Notes under the pieces: model-generated
The model's database searches: none
What the model saw: the letters and a program-made list of their open reading frames with translations, nothing else
Told to the model about the DNA's origin: nothing
Position numbers and translations under genes: made by a program
Assembly (NCBI GenBank): GCA_003427395.1
Contig: BFEA01000928.1
Coordinates: 99,344-121,148, forward strand
Source of the DNA: Chara braunii
Taxonomy: Eukaryota; Streptophyta; Charophyceae; Charales; Characeae
Direction: 5' to 3'
Length of the DNA: 21,805 bases
Part shown: piece by piece, positions 9,012-18,545 of the stretch
Layout of the letters: every line of letters begins with the position of its first letter
How positions within the stretch are numbered: position 1 is the first letter of the stretch

Positions 9012-10658
9012 TCTGAACAATGGCTCATGCAACCAGTCTTGGGGAAACTATCCCAGTGGAAGGACCGACAAACATCTCTAATGCGTCGATCTATGGTGAT
9101 CAACAATGTAATTCTGGCTGCCTTATGGTACAAAACAACAATCTGGGCCCTCAACAAATCTGCAACAACTTCCCTCCGGAGATAGGTGGCTGCCTTGTTA
9201 TGGAGAGGGAATCATGAGTGCCCTAATGCTATCAGTAGAGTGGCCTGGCAGTTGGTCATACAACCAAAAACCAGAGGGGGTCTAAGAATAATTGACCCGA
9301 CCACTCAAGTGATGTCCCCGACCCTTTAGTGGGTTAAAGGCCTTGTCTTTTCCACACAAGCGCCATGGCAACCGTTGGCATTGCTGCAGATTGCCAGGCT
9401 AGCGCCACCGGCGCCTTCTGAGGTAGAACTGCAAACGTGGCTTGAGGATAGGTACTGGACTATACCCCAAAAATCGTCCCGGCCCAATGTGGAGGGAGGG
9501 TCTGACAGACAGGCAGCCCGACAAGACTTGAAAAAGGACCCTCTTTGGGCCACGATACCGAGAACTTGGCGTAAGCTGCCCTTACTTGACAAAGTCCCAC
9601 CCAAGCGATGGGAAGAAGTGGCCCGACAACCTTTGTTTGGAAACCGATGGGTAACAGACCCTCAAAGTAGGGTCTTTCATAGCAGTGAAAATCCGTGGAA
9701 GGGTTGGGTAAAGAATGGTGTGCTTCAAGTCAAAGATATTTGGGACCAGGAAACCAAGGATTGCTTGTCGGAGACCCCACTGAGGAAGAAACTGAGGTAC
9801 TGCCACAAATTGGGAGAGGCGTTGGAAACCATTATCTTCACCATCCCTCTTGACTGGGTCCGGATCTTGAGGAAAGGACCGGTGGTGATGGAGGGTGACT
9901 GGGTGGGGTTCTGGGATATGGAGGGGGTGGTTGGGAACGTAGTGTATACTCGCCAGGCCGGCATGGGGGAGGAGCAGGAGGTGGTTGCCAACTATTTTAG
10001 AATAATGACGAATAATGGCCTGGAGCGGATGTAGCCAGAAGAGACAGTATGGTGTCTGAGGTCTGGGTTATACCGTATCCGCGTCCTTAAAGAAAATGAC
10101 CAATGGCGAGCATACAAGCCGAATAAGCTAATCCAAGAGCTACCACTTGACCCCGATGAGTGGATATGGTCCCAGAAATATGGGAAAGGAAGATCCGGGG
10201 TCCGGCGGCTGCAGTCTCTCTCGGTCAAGGCGACCTATCGAATGTTGCGACTGAGAGTAAATTTGAAAGATGTGGTAGAGGCACGCTGGATGAAGCATCT
10301 GAACGTGGGGAGGGATATGCTGCGGCCGGTTAAGTGGTTTAAGGCGAGCAGGGCCATGTTGGCGAAACTGGCCTCACTCCAATGACAAATAGAGCATAGG
10401 TCCCTGCCGACCAATAACTGGCTGATAGATAGAACGCGCCTAGAACAAAAGGGTGTGGCACTCCCATTGTGCAAGCTATGCACAACATCCTTCGCGACTC
10501 GTAAATGGTCAGAGACCATAGAGCACATGTTCTTGCAGTGCCCGACAACAATATGGTTGTGGAGGTGGTGGGACTGCGTATGGAGACAATCGGGCACCTC
10601 ACAACCTTGCCCATGGAACTGGAGAGCGCTCCTCTGTGAGGCGTGGGCCCCAGAGTAA
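9012..10658 (+). pseudogene. LINE ORF2 connection region and zf-RVT domain (with in-frame stops)
   Basis: A single frame continues ORF2 from KLSQWKDRQTSLMRRSMVIN through NNVILAALWYKTTIWALNKS and RVAWQLVIQPKTRGGLRIID to a C-terminal zinc-binding region. There LCKLC (Cys at 10470 and 10479) is followed by EHMFLQC (His at 10524, Cys at 10539), the zf-RVT pattern. In-frame stops are TAG 9183, TAG 9327, TAG 10032, TGA 10383 and the terminal TAA 10656. The longest open piece is 9375-10034. Stops of TAG/TGA type fit C-to-T decay of CAG or CGA codons, which is an inference. Confidence 0.85.
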
Positions 10659-10689
10659 GCCACTCCTTTTGAAGAAAATATGTTTAAAA

Positions 10690-11105
10690 TAGGCCAGGGT
10701 GGTTATCTGGGCCATCTGGTGGAGACGATGCACACTCGAAATGGAAGGGGTGTGCCGGAATGGAACTGAGTTCATCAACTCAATTAAGGAACAAATACAA
10801 GAGGACATCTCTATTCAATGGGAAAGATTCAAAGAAAAAATCACATACCTACACTCTAACGAGAAATTAGACAACTCATCGAGAGGTTCTGTAAAGATTG
10901 GCTCGCTAAGGTAATTTGGAAGGGCTGGGAGAAAGGGGGGGAAGATGTTGAGGAAGGGGAAAGGGACTACCACCTATGCTTTCAGGATTGGACCCAGATT
11001 GACCCCTCTATCCTGCTCTGGCCCCTCTCAGACTTTCCAGATCTCTTCCCACCCTCTGCTTTAGCTCTGGTTGTAATGGAATGGTATGGGGGGGTTACAG
11101 GCTAA
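10690..11105 (+). pseudogene. LINE ORF2 C-terminal tail (frameshifted)
   Basis: After the stop at 10656 coding resumes in a different frame with VIWAIWWRRCTLEMEG, the block that normally follows zf-RVT in plant LINE ORF2. Near 10863 it shifts again to EIRQLIERFCKDWLAKVIWK and runs through FQDWTQIDPSILLWPLSDFP to TAA at 11103. This is the natural C-terminus. Two frame changes in about 400 bp show the copy is old. Confidence 0.7.
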
Positions 11106-11593
11106 GGATAGAATGGAAAGTGACAGGGGTTTTGGAAAATAGAAACAGAGTAGAGGCGGATTGCACCAAGAGGACCAAAGGGTAGTTTTAGGCAAGAATG
11201 GTGGATGCTTTTAGCAATGATATGTAAAAATTAGGGTCGGGGTCTGACTGAAACAGAGGGATCGATAGTGGGGGATGGGGTGGTAAAGTCTTTTCGGAGA
11301 GGGAGCAACTAGTCTTTCAACAACAGGTATTTGGCGCCTGGTACAGGGCGAAGAGGTTTCTCCTGTTCCCAACAACCTGCACAGTCAATCCTCTGGAAGA
11401 CAGAGTAATCAATGATGGCAGGTGTCTTCCTCAATTTTTTCCTTGTCTTGTTCCTGATTTGTTCTGTGTATAAGGGACGCTGGACCCGTTTTCCAGCAGG
11501 TGATGCTCCCCACCAATAGATGGAGCCTCTCCCCGGTTGCTAGTGCTGCCTGCTCTTACCATTAGCACTAACACTGCAGGAGGTGCTGTTGTT
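11106..11593 (+). other. LINE 3'UTR
   Basis: Non-coding sequence between the ORF2 stop and the poly(A) tract. It is G/A-rich at the start. No gene was seen. Confidence 0.6.
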
Positions 11594-11622
11594 AAAAAAA
11601 AAAAAAAAGGAAAAAAAAAAAA
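11594..11622 (+). repeat. LINE poly(A) tail
   Basis: 15 A, GG, then 12 A. It marks the 3' end of the LINE insertion and sits only about 180 bp upstream of the TPR-gene acceptor. Confidence 0.8.
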
Positions 11623-11800
11623 TGTACGGATCCATAAACTACTGACTTCTCTCTCCTCCTCTGCTTCTTGTTTATGTCTTCTCCTTTCTTTCCTCTTGTC
11701 CTTGATCTGCTGTTCGTTGTCTCTCTGTTCTGCTTTGTTCTCCCCAACCTGCCTCTGTCCTTCTTCCTCCATCTTCCTTTCTCCCCCTGTTGCCCCCCAG

Positions 11801-12158
11801 GTCCTGCAAGTATAGAGAAGCTTTGGCAATGTATGAGACATGCATCAAGCTTGACACTTCTGATGCAGCAGCACACAGAAACATTTCAGCAGTCTACGTG
11901 GCAACAGAGGAATGGCTGAAGGCTTGGGTACATGCCAAGAAAGCTCACGAGCTCGATCCGTCGAAAACGAAAAGTCAATACAGAAGAGCATACTCGCTGC
12001 TTAAGTTGGGATGCTATGAGGATGGAGCAAGAATTTTGGAGGACTTGAGAGAGAAGGTACGGAACTGTTCTACGATCGACACCCAACGCTTATGCACTGG
12101 TAGGGGTTTGCTTGGGGGAGTGCTGGCACGACTGTGCCAGGTCATTGCAAGATTACAG
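11801..12158 (+). CDS. TPR protein, exon B (TPR repeats)
   Basis: Joined to exon A, this encodes the rest of a three-TPR array: YREALAMYETCIKLD (helices 1A/1B), AAAHRNISAVYVATEEWLKA (second repeat) and KSQYRRAYSLLKLGCYEDGA (third repeat), ending ILEDLREK. TPR arrays of this type bind EEVD C-termini of Hsp90/Hsp70 through five clamp residues. Using joint numbering they read Arg85, Asn89, Asn120, Lys150 and Arg154, against the consensus K-N-N-K-R, so clamp function is likely. Two donors are in phase 0: AAG|GTACGG after 12056, ending the protein segment at LREK, and ACAG|GTAACC after 12158, adding an amphipathic stretch with GLLGGVLARLCQVIARLQ. I prefer the longer form with little certainty. The acceptor is at 11800 behind a long pyrimidine tract. 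No stop codon of the gene is in the window, so the product is partial. Confidence 0.85.
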
Positions 12159-12511
12159 GTAACCCCAACACACACAAAAAAATAAAATAAATATAGGCTA
12201 CCACCCTGGACGTCTGGCCCCCTCCCGGCTTCCTGGGATGTCTGACCGGACATTCTGGACAGCAGTCTGGCTGGATGGGCCTATCTGGCAAGGCACAAAA
12301 TCTAGGGAGAAAAAAAACGGGGAGGCGGGGTGGTGGGGGGGCATAGATACTGAAGGGGGGGGGGGAAAAAATTCTATAAAGAAAAATATGTAGTAGTTTT
12401 GAGCAGCACTTTCTGACGTTGATCCATCTGTGCAAGCAGGGAATCAAACTGGAACCCTTAGGCACAAGAGCCAGTCTACGTTGCCCAGTCATCTTTCCTG
12501 ACTTGGCTGCA
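12159..12511 (+). other. Start of next intron, G-rich low-complexity patch
   Basis: Contains A-rich and G-run sequence (ggggaggcggggtggtggg near 12320, g10 near 12355). No gene was seen. Confidence 0.5.
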
Positions 12512-12827
12512 TGCATGTGGCAACTTTCAGGGGTCGGCTGCCAGGGAGAAATGGCTGGCTGCTCCAGCCAAAAGGCGCCCCTCACTAGCCAAAAGGTGGC
12601 CCCCGCCAGTTCGTTTTTTGGGGGGTGCAGGGCGTTTCAAGCCTTTGGAAAAAAGGCTCAGAAGTACTATGCATGTGGCAACTTTCAGGGGTCGGCTGCC
12701 AGGGCAAAATGGCTGGCTGCTCCAGCCAAAAGGCGCCCCTCACTAGCCAAAAGGTGGCCCCCGCCAGTTCGTTTTTTTGGGGGTGCAGGGTGTTTCAAGC
12801 CTTTGGAAAAAAAGGCTCAGAAGTACT
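12512..12827 (+). repeat. Tandem duplication, 158-bp unit
   Basis: tgcatgtggcaactttcagg begins at 12512 and again at 12670. The units run through ggctggctgctccagccaaa, cactagccaaaaggtggccc and a T/G-run hairpin-like segment to aaggctcagaagtact. They differ by a few substitutions and single-base length changes in T, G and A runs. The ORFs through it are repeated in the same way and are not genes. Confidence 0.95.
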
Positions 12828-13899
12828 GGGGGGTTAAGCACTACAGTCATGACGCAGTGTGGAAGTGGAACCATACTGGTCATGATATCCATGGTAATCC
12901 ACCCCACTCCTGCATGGCTGTCGAGTCCTACTCCCTCACACCTGCACACAACGCCACTCAGGAATGCCCACAGTCAGGCAATATGTTTTAGAGATAGCAA
13001 TGTGCAAGGATTATGATCGAGAGCGATAGACAGAAAACCAAGGTGCAAAATCACGAAGTAGCTCAGATAGTCATGTACCAAGCAGATAGCACAATGCACC
13101 AAGATAACGTCCAAATAAGAGCAATACAATGAACTTGTATGTCAATGTCGCCAAACCCTGGTCACACCAACACAGTATCCAATGTCACTCCTACAGTCTG
13201 GTGCCCAGCGCCCAGCCTACTCTACTCAGCCTATCTACACCTATCTACGTTCTTGCAACCAGATCACATTGCAGCTGAACACCAGTGTATGTGACGTCAT
13301 CACCATTGTCGACCGCCAGCATACACCAGGTACGTCCTCTCTCCTCCCCTCATCACCCCTTGAGTCCCTCTGTATGCACCTCCTACCCGAAGACCACCAT
13401 CGCCATCACGTGCCACCCGCACGCTCGGCCCGACTATGGCCGCCGCCGCCGTGCGCCACTGCCACCACAGTGCCCTCACACCTCTCTGTGCCCGCGTGCA
13501 CCCTGTCCTCGCCGCATAGCGCAGCTTCGCATGGCGTAGCAGCAGCGTGGACGCATTGCCTGCTCAGGCCAGAATGCGGTTGCCTGGGCAGGGCACTTTC
13601 CTTCATGGAAAGTGCGGCCCTGTATGGCTGGGGAAGTTTCCAGTAGCTTCCGGTCGGTCCCCAGTGTCTGCGCCCAGGCTCACCTTTGCTGTTACGGGCC
13701 TGGGCCCTTTACAGTTGGGCACATCCAGGCAGCCGTCCAGGCTCCAAGTGTTTGCCTCATTCTCATTGGCTCGTTGAGGTTGTGTGACGACAATGCTGCT
13801 TTCTCATTGGTCTGCGGCCTCTACGTGATGTGTCGGCCGCCCACTCTGTGTGCCCAGGGTGCAACCAACCGGGGCCCTGGGCTGAACTGTGTATCGCAG
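12828..13899. other. Unassigned intergenic or intron DNA
   Basis: Moderately GC-rich, with CCG/CCA-rich sequence near 13400-13510. Open frames on both strands lack motifs. The 13040-13110 part resembles 15300-15390 (atagtca..., gcacaatgcacca/gcattgcaccaata), so it belongs to the same dispersed family as the next entry. Confidence 0.4.
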
Positions 13900-14060
13900 C
13901 TGTTGCTTCCGGAAAGAGCCAAGAAAGGCTCACATTGCTTTGTAACCAACTGGCGAGCTGCAACTGTCTGATACCCGACATATGGAAAAATGTCGAGAAG
14001 AGGCCTCACGTGGATATTCAGGCCCGCCTTCACTTAGGGCGGGCACGAGTCTTGCTGGGG
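13900..14060 (+). repeat. Dispersed repeat family copy A, with GCCCGCC hairpin
   Basis: Shares with 15515-15660 the blocks aaccaactggc, aactg(t/c)ctg, cccga(c)atatg, gtcgag and aggcccgccttc.cttag.gcgggcac. A stem GCCCGCC/GGCGGGC (14022-14044) is part of the shared sequence. A TATA-like ctctatataacc follows near 14250, which would suit an LTR, but no LTR boundary was found. Confidence 0.65.
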
Positions 14061-14543
14061 GCCACAGCCCAGAACACTTGTACGCCTGATAAGGGCCCCA
14101 CGGGGGCTCATTCCTCGCAAATGTTAACAACTTGGCTGAGGGTCATCCCCAAGTTCCTCCCAGAATCGATGATAGAACATCGAAAAGAAAATAATTGAAG
14201 TTTAGGAAATATCAGAAATAACGCCTTTGGAAGTTTGGACATCTCGAAACCCTCTATATAACCAGTGTTAGAGGAGCTCAGGGAGAAGCGCTATAGAGGC
14301 TTGAGGAGGAGAGAGGTGAGGTTGGAGCAGTCCACTCACCTTGTACTTTGTCTTGGAGGTCTGCCACCAGCCATAGCTGGCCTTCTTTTTCAAGACACCC
14401 GCAGTGCATCAGTAGGTCAAGGCCTCGGCTTTACCCGGTCAGTATCATCCATGAGATAGAGAGGTTTCCACATTCTTTATCTTATTCTCCATCTCTTTTC
14501 TTCATCCGCGCGCATGAAACTCCGATGAAACAGTTTGTCACAG

Positions 14544-14679
14544 CCCCTCGTTTGTTGTCCTCTTCTCCCTCTCTGCCTACGGTTTACCGGGCAGTTCTAT
14601 TTGACGATATATATATCGTCAAATAGAACTGCCCGGTAAACCGTAGGCAGAGAGGGAGAAGAGGACAACAAACGAGGGG
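14544..14679. repeat. Perfect 136-bp palindrome
   Basis: Two 68-nt arms, 14544-14611 and 14612-14679, are exact reverse complements with no spacer, centred in gatatatatatc. I compared every base. Outside the arms the symmetry ends at once. The left arm is continuous with the pyrimidine-rich upstream DNA, and the right arm abuts a TA run. Confidence 0.97.

Positions 14680-14767
<88 letters not shown>
14680..14767. repeat. (TA)n then (GA)n compound microsatellite
   Basis: A TA run (14680-14696) passes directly into about 70 bp of GA repeat. The minus-strand Ser/Leu and Ile/Tyr peptide here is an artefact. Confidence 0.95.
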
Positions 14768-14770
<3 letters not shown>

Positions 14771-14806
14771 CTTGACAGTGAGGCTACTGTCTTAACCCGA
14801 AAAAAA

Positions 14807-14973
14807 CGTACGTACGTTGTATACGAATACAACGTACGGGGTATGTTGTATACGAATACAACGTATGGGGTGCGTTGTATTCGAATATAACGTACGTATG
14901 GGGTGCGTTGTATTCGAATATAACGTACGTATGGGGTGCGTTGTATTCGAATATAACGTACGTACGTTATACA
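14807..14973 (+). repeat. Left subterminal minisatellite with palindromic units
   Basis: Five units of about 29-33 bp, each built on gttgtattcgaatataac or gttgtatacgaatacaac, a near-palindrome centred on TTCGAA or TACGAA. They are linked by acgtacgtatggggtgc. Open frames on both strands are repeats of the same peptide and are not genes. Confidence 0.9.
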
Positions 14974-15130
14974 ACGAGTTGCAGGAGCCTATAGTACCAC
15001 CCTCATTTTCTCGATTTTGGGTGGGAATTTTGTCAAGACCCTCAGGCAAAAGTTGTTTGTATTGCACTTTTGTACAACATAGTTTTTTTTTTTTTTGATT
15101 TTTTTTTATATTTTTGAAAAATCAAAATTC

Positions 15131-15274
15131 GGGCTAGCTCAGTTGGGTTGAGCATGGAAGTGGTTTGCAGGAGGTCGCGGGTTCGATTCCCCACATCAGT
15201 GGGAGATATATCGAAAGAAGAATATAGGTTAGTTTTATAAAATATAAAAAAAAAGAAAAAAAAGAAAAAAAAAA
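15131..15274 (+). mobile_element. tRNA-derived SINE with A-rich tail
   Basis: TAGCTCAGTTGGG (15135-15147) is a tRNA A box and GGTTCGATTCC (15180-15190) is a perfect B box at normal spacing. The D stem GCTC/GAGC pairs, while the T stem pairs at only 3 of 5 positions and no sound anticodon or acceptor stem is seen. The body ends in an A-rich tail interrupted by single G residues (about 15245-15274). This fits a pol III-transcribed SINE better than a tRNA gene. Confidence 0.75.
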
Positions 15275-15514
15275 CAGTGCAAGGAAAATAAGCAACAGCG
15301 AGATGACAATTCCAGATTACACCATCACATTGAAAGCCAGATAGTCACACCTTGTCCAGAGAGCAGCATTGCACCAATAATACACCAATGGAGGTTCATA
15401 GTACTGAAAACCAATGTCATGGAGAGCATACTCTCTCCTCATCAACACAAGAGTCCAGTCCCTTCACTCTCCTACTTCACTCTTTGGAAAAGCCTGGAAG
15501 GCCGTGGAAATGTC

Positions 15515-15720
15515 TTTGTTGCCCGGCCTGAGTTTCTCTTCAACCAACTGGCACGTCACAACTGCCTGGACCCGAAATATGAAATTGACAGTCGAGGGCC
15601 TCTTGCAAAAAGCCAGGCCCGCCTTCGCTTAGAGCGGGCACCTCTGCCTTGACTTAGGGCGGGCAATGCTGCAAACAGGGCCCCATAGGCCTACCGAGGA
15701 CCCTGATCCTCACAACAGAA
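15515..15720 (+). repeat. Dispersed repeat family copy B, with GCCCGCC hairpin
   Basis: Diverged direct copy of 13900-14060. The gcccgcc/gcgggc stem is kept and a further cttagggcgggc follows at about 15652-15664. It lies inside the TIR element. Confidence 0.65.
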
Positions 15721-16081
15721 TGTTCCTGCCGTAAAATAATATTTTTATTCTCGCTTTTATTTTTTTCTCGAATTTGGTTGTGAATTTCTACAACATAGTT
15801 TTTTTTTCTGGATATTTTTGAAAAAATTCAGTGTCAGTGTGGAATTTCAGTGTCATTTGTTGTAGCCTCCTGTGTTCCGGCTGAGGTGGTCCTTATTGTG
15901 GTCTCCCCTGCATGTTCCTCGATAGGCCTCCTGTGGTTGCTGCTAACACAACCACTCCAGTTGTCCCATTGAAAACGCCTGTGCATGCCACTTCCATGGA
16001 CTACTATCTTAGGAAGAAACAAGAAGGATTTGCCGAAGAAAAAAAAAAAAAAAAAAAAAAAAACAGAATGTTCCTGCCGTA
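15714..16081 (+). repeat. Direct repeats flanking a poly(A)-tailed segment
   Basis: aacagaatgttcctgccgta occurs at 15714-15733 and, directly after a run of 25 A (16039-16063), at 16062-16081. This looks like a target duplication around a retroposed sequence. However, similarity continues for about 60 bp past the 20-mer (attctcg, tttttttctcga.tttggttgtgaattt), which points to a 348-bp segmental duplication. The segment just before the poly(A) is open in one frame (NTTTPVVPLKTPVHATSMDY and on to GFAEE), unidentified. Confidence 0.6.
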
Positions 16082-16253
16082 GTTTTTTTCTTCTAATTCT
16101 CGTTTTCCTTTTTTTTCTCGACTTTGGTTGTGAATTTCGACATGACCCTCAGGCAAAAGCTGTTCGTAACTTTGTATTGCAATACTGTACAACAAATGTT
16201 TTGTTTTGAGTTTTTTTTCATTTTTCAATATCAAAATTTCCAAAAATTTGAAC

Positions 16254-16400
16254 ACAACGTACGTACGTTGTGTTCGAATACAACGTACATGTGTTTGAAT
16301 ACAACGTATGTGTGTTCGAATACAACGTACGTACGTTGTGTTCGAATACAATGTCCGTACGTTGTGTTCGAATCAACGGATGTACGTTATATTCAACCGT
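16254..16400 (+). repeat. Right subterminal minisatellite with palindromic units
   Basis: About six units of 21-27 bp based on gttgtgttcgaatacaacgtac. They share the TTCGAA-centred palindrome and the acgtacgt linkers with the left array. Confidence 0.9.
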
Positions 16401-16617
16401 GCGTATATTAAAAAAAAATCAGCGATTTCTGGGGACCCGTTTTTCAGATGTAGGTCGAACATAACTTACGTATGTCTCTTCCGGGTTAAGACAGTAGGGA
16501 GCTCAGCTCCCAGATTCGGGATCTGAGGTTCACTGTTGGGGGGTGTATTGAGGTTGAGGTGGGGAGAGAGAAAGGTGGAGGAGAGACTATTATTATTTGG
16601 TCCTGCCATACACTGGG

Positions 16618-16692
16618 TCTCCTCCTCCTCCTCCTCCTCCTCCTCCTCCTCCTACTCCTACTCCTACTCCTTCTCCTCCTCCTTCTTCTTCC
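16618..16692. repeat. (TCC)n / (TCC-TAC) trinucleotide repeat
   Basis: About ten tcc/ctc units, then alternating tac-tcc and ttc-tcc units. The Ser/Tyr-rich ORF through it is an artefact. Confidence 0.95.
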
Positions 16693-17162
16693 CTTCGTCT
16701 CCCCCCACCTTTGACTGTGTATTATTCCAGGGGGAAGGTTTTTCTATGTTTCGACCCTCCTCGCTTGATGTGAGACCAGATCTGAGTCACATAGTCATTT
16801 GCTGCGTCGCTACACATTCCTATGTGATTTGAGTCTTCCGCTGTGTCATATTGCATCTCTTCCTCGTATTGGTGATCTTTGAACTTGCATCTCCGATAGT
16901 TCAGTCTCAGACTGGGCATGCATAACCGAATGAATTGCACAAAGGGTGGAAGCCGTGGAGACCTCAAGATCGTCTAAATATGGATCAGATTCGAAGTTTG
17001 CTTTGCGAGATTTGTGTTTGCACTGAAGTATACGAAAGACCTTCAGAAAATTACCGAGACTTTTAGACACACAGAATTTGAAATGATAGAGCACACTAAC
17101 ATACTCTGTCGACCTTCAAAATGCGCAGTTTGTGATTTAGTGTGAGTCAAATCCTAGGGATT
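16693..17162. other. Unassigned sequence before the integrase remnant
   Basis: No motif is seen in any frame and stops are frequent. It may be decayed retroelement pol, but this cannot be supported. Confidence 0.3.
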
Positions 17163-17550
17163 TGTGCCTGAAGAATGAAGTTGTTAGAATTTGCTACTCG
17201 CATAGTCTTACATGTCAAGTCTTCTTTGATGTGGATGGTACTTCGCAGACGATCGATGCCCCTCAGCACCTTCACACTTATCCAGTCTTCCATGCGTCAA
17301 AGTCGTTGCCTGCAAATTTGGGACAATCCTACCCTTGGTGCACATCGATGATCCCACATGATATGGATGGTGGATATGACATTGATCGCATCGCATATCA
17401 GGCTGAATTTTGAACCGGTAGGAGGAGGAAGGCAAATCCGAGACCGGGAGGAGGATACTTGTACTTGGTTCCCCAAAGGACAGCTGCGTGAAACCGCACC
17501 TCGCATAGTCTCCTATTATGAGCAATCATAAGCAGACAGGTGGCGACTCC
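17163..17550 (+). pseudogene. Ty3/gypsy integrase C-terminal remnant
   Basis: The frame opening at 17163 contains CQVFFDVDGT followed by PQHLHTYPVFHASKSLPANL. The latter matches the L..h.hPVFHvS.L.P pattern that ends the integrase C-terminal (GPY/F) module of Ty3/gypsy elements. It continues GGYDIDRIAYQAEF to a TGA at 17411. Beyond the stop the same frame reads TGRRRKANPRPGGGYLYLVP, faintly like the chromodomain-type tail (R..R..G...YLV), then a second TGA at 17489. Integrase normally inserts the cDNA; this piece has no catalytic core. The match is by motif only. Confidence 0.45.
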
Positions 17551-17839
17551 TGATGCTCTCATTTTTGTTTGAACCTGATCAACCACTTCTTAAGCGAAGT
17601 CTCGATAAGTATAGAAGCACCTAGCTAAAGAGGGTGGCATATGGCAAACCACGACTGCTGGACTCCTATAGCCTTATAGGCATTGCTGATTTCACAAGGC
17701 AACGTCAGCCAACCAATGTAGTACTTCGGACCTCGAATTTAGGCTGGCAGGAGTGGAAGGATTCATGCCCTGCCTCAGTAAGGCCCCGGTAACAAGCGAC
17801 TAAAACCCAGACCGCTACTAACCCTTTTTTTGGCAAAAA

Positions 17840-18196
17840 GAGAACAGAATATTGTGGCTGACAGGAGATGTTAAATCCTTTTCTAATTGCTGATGGACTA
17901 AGTTTGACTCTCCTCTACACAAATAGTTAACAGGTAGTAAGAAGTGCACTCTACAGATTGGTGTAAAGTATGGTTAAAATGGCCCTTCGGTTTGCTTATA
18001 AATGAGGGTGAAAATTGGTGGGTCAGTTAACCTTCTCTCAAGTTTGACTAACTGGAGGTTAAGCTGACCAGAGGTGCTACAGAGCTCAGCAATGAATGAC
18101 ATTGAATCTTTTCTGAATCGCCTGCCAAATACTGTGGTTAACAAAAGATTATTGTATCCTTTTTTAATTGCTTTGCGGATATTGTGACTCTTGTCG
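17840..18196 (+). repeat. Diverged tandem repeat, ~280-bp spacing
   Basis: atattgtggctgacaggagatg...atccttttctaattgct (from about 17850) recurs as atactgtggttaacaaaaga...atccttttttaattgctt (from about 18129). A stem ggtcagttaacct/aggttaagctgacc lies between them (about 18020-18072). It may belong to LTR U3. Confidence 0.65.
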
Positions 18197-18545
18197 AGAA
18201 GCGTGCAGTAACCTTGTTCAGCAGCAGACCGGGGCTCAGAACGTTGCCCCCGGTAAAGCACAGACTGTGCTGGGCTATGTGACCGAGACATGCCCAGCCT
18301 GAGTCTGTCGAGGAGGCTGTGTGACCGAACGCAGCACAAAGGAAATTCAACAGTCAAAGTCAACTGTAGAGTCAAAGGTACCGCGCCCAGGCCTATGGTC
18401 GGATACATTCACTTGTTGTGTGCAGGTACCCAGACAGCATTCAGGGCGGGAGGAATACAGTTTCTGGCCAATCTGGGCCCTCCTTCACATCGAGATCTGG
18501 ACGGTGCAGGACTTCAGCACCCGGGGTCCAGACCCCGCATCCCCG

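Larger units (their letters stand above)
7945..11622 (+). mobile_element. LINE (L1-type) retrotransposon, 5'-truncated and decayed
   Basis: The order is: RT-proximal linker, reverse transcriptase, connection region, zf-RVT zinc-binding domain, C-terminal tail, about 490 bp of 3'UTR and a poly(A) tract. No endonuclease (APE) domain precedes the RT, so the copy is 5'-truncated near 7945. It lies in the same orientation as the host gene, inside its intron. At least three frame changes, one internal deletion and five in-frame stops make it dead. Target-site duplications could not be fixed because the 5' end has been reshaped by the tandem duplication. Confidence 0.9.
14784..16497. mobile_element. 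Terminal-inverted-repeat DNA element (non-autonomous), 1,714 bp
   Basis: Left end CTACTGTCTTAACCCG (14784-14799) is matched exactly by the reverse complement at 16482-16497. Imperfect complementarity extends to about 43 bp (some 35 matching positions), through the acgtacgt blocks. Just inside each end lies a minisatellite with the same palindromic core (gttgta/ttcgaa/tacaac). There is no transposase ORF. A SINE and a poly(A)-tailed segment are nested inside. The outer flanks (gtgagg and ggagct) show no clear target duplication, so the superfamily is open. Two inverted copies of one repeat is the alternative reading. Confidence 0.6.

Noticed and set aside
10235-10663. Minus-strand 142-codon ORF
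   Set aside because: Antisense shadow of the LINE zf-RVT region, which has clear homology-like motifs on the plus strand.
13182-13971. Plus-strand ORFs of 119-154 codons in GC-rich DNA
   Set aside because: Open on both strands and in several frames without motifs; part of a dispersed repeat family.
14792-15098. Repeat-peptide ORFs on both strands (RTLYSNTTHPI / GCVVFEYNV)
   Set aside because: Translation of the palindromic minisatellite; the palindrome keeps both strands open.
15131-15205. Functional tRNA gene
   Set aside because: A and B boxes are good, but no acceptor stem or sound anticodon arm is seen, the T stem is incomplete, and an A-rich tail follows.
17974-18408. 144-codon minus-strand ORF
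   Set aside because: Lies across a diverged tandem repeat and probable LTR U3; no family features.
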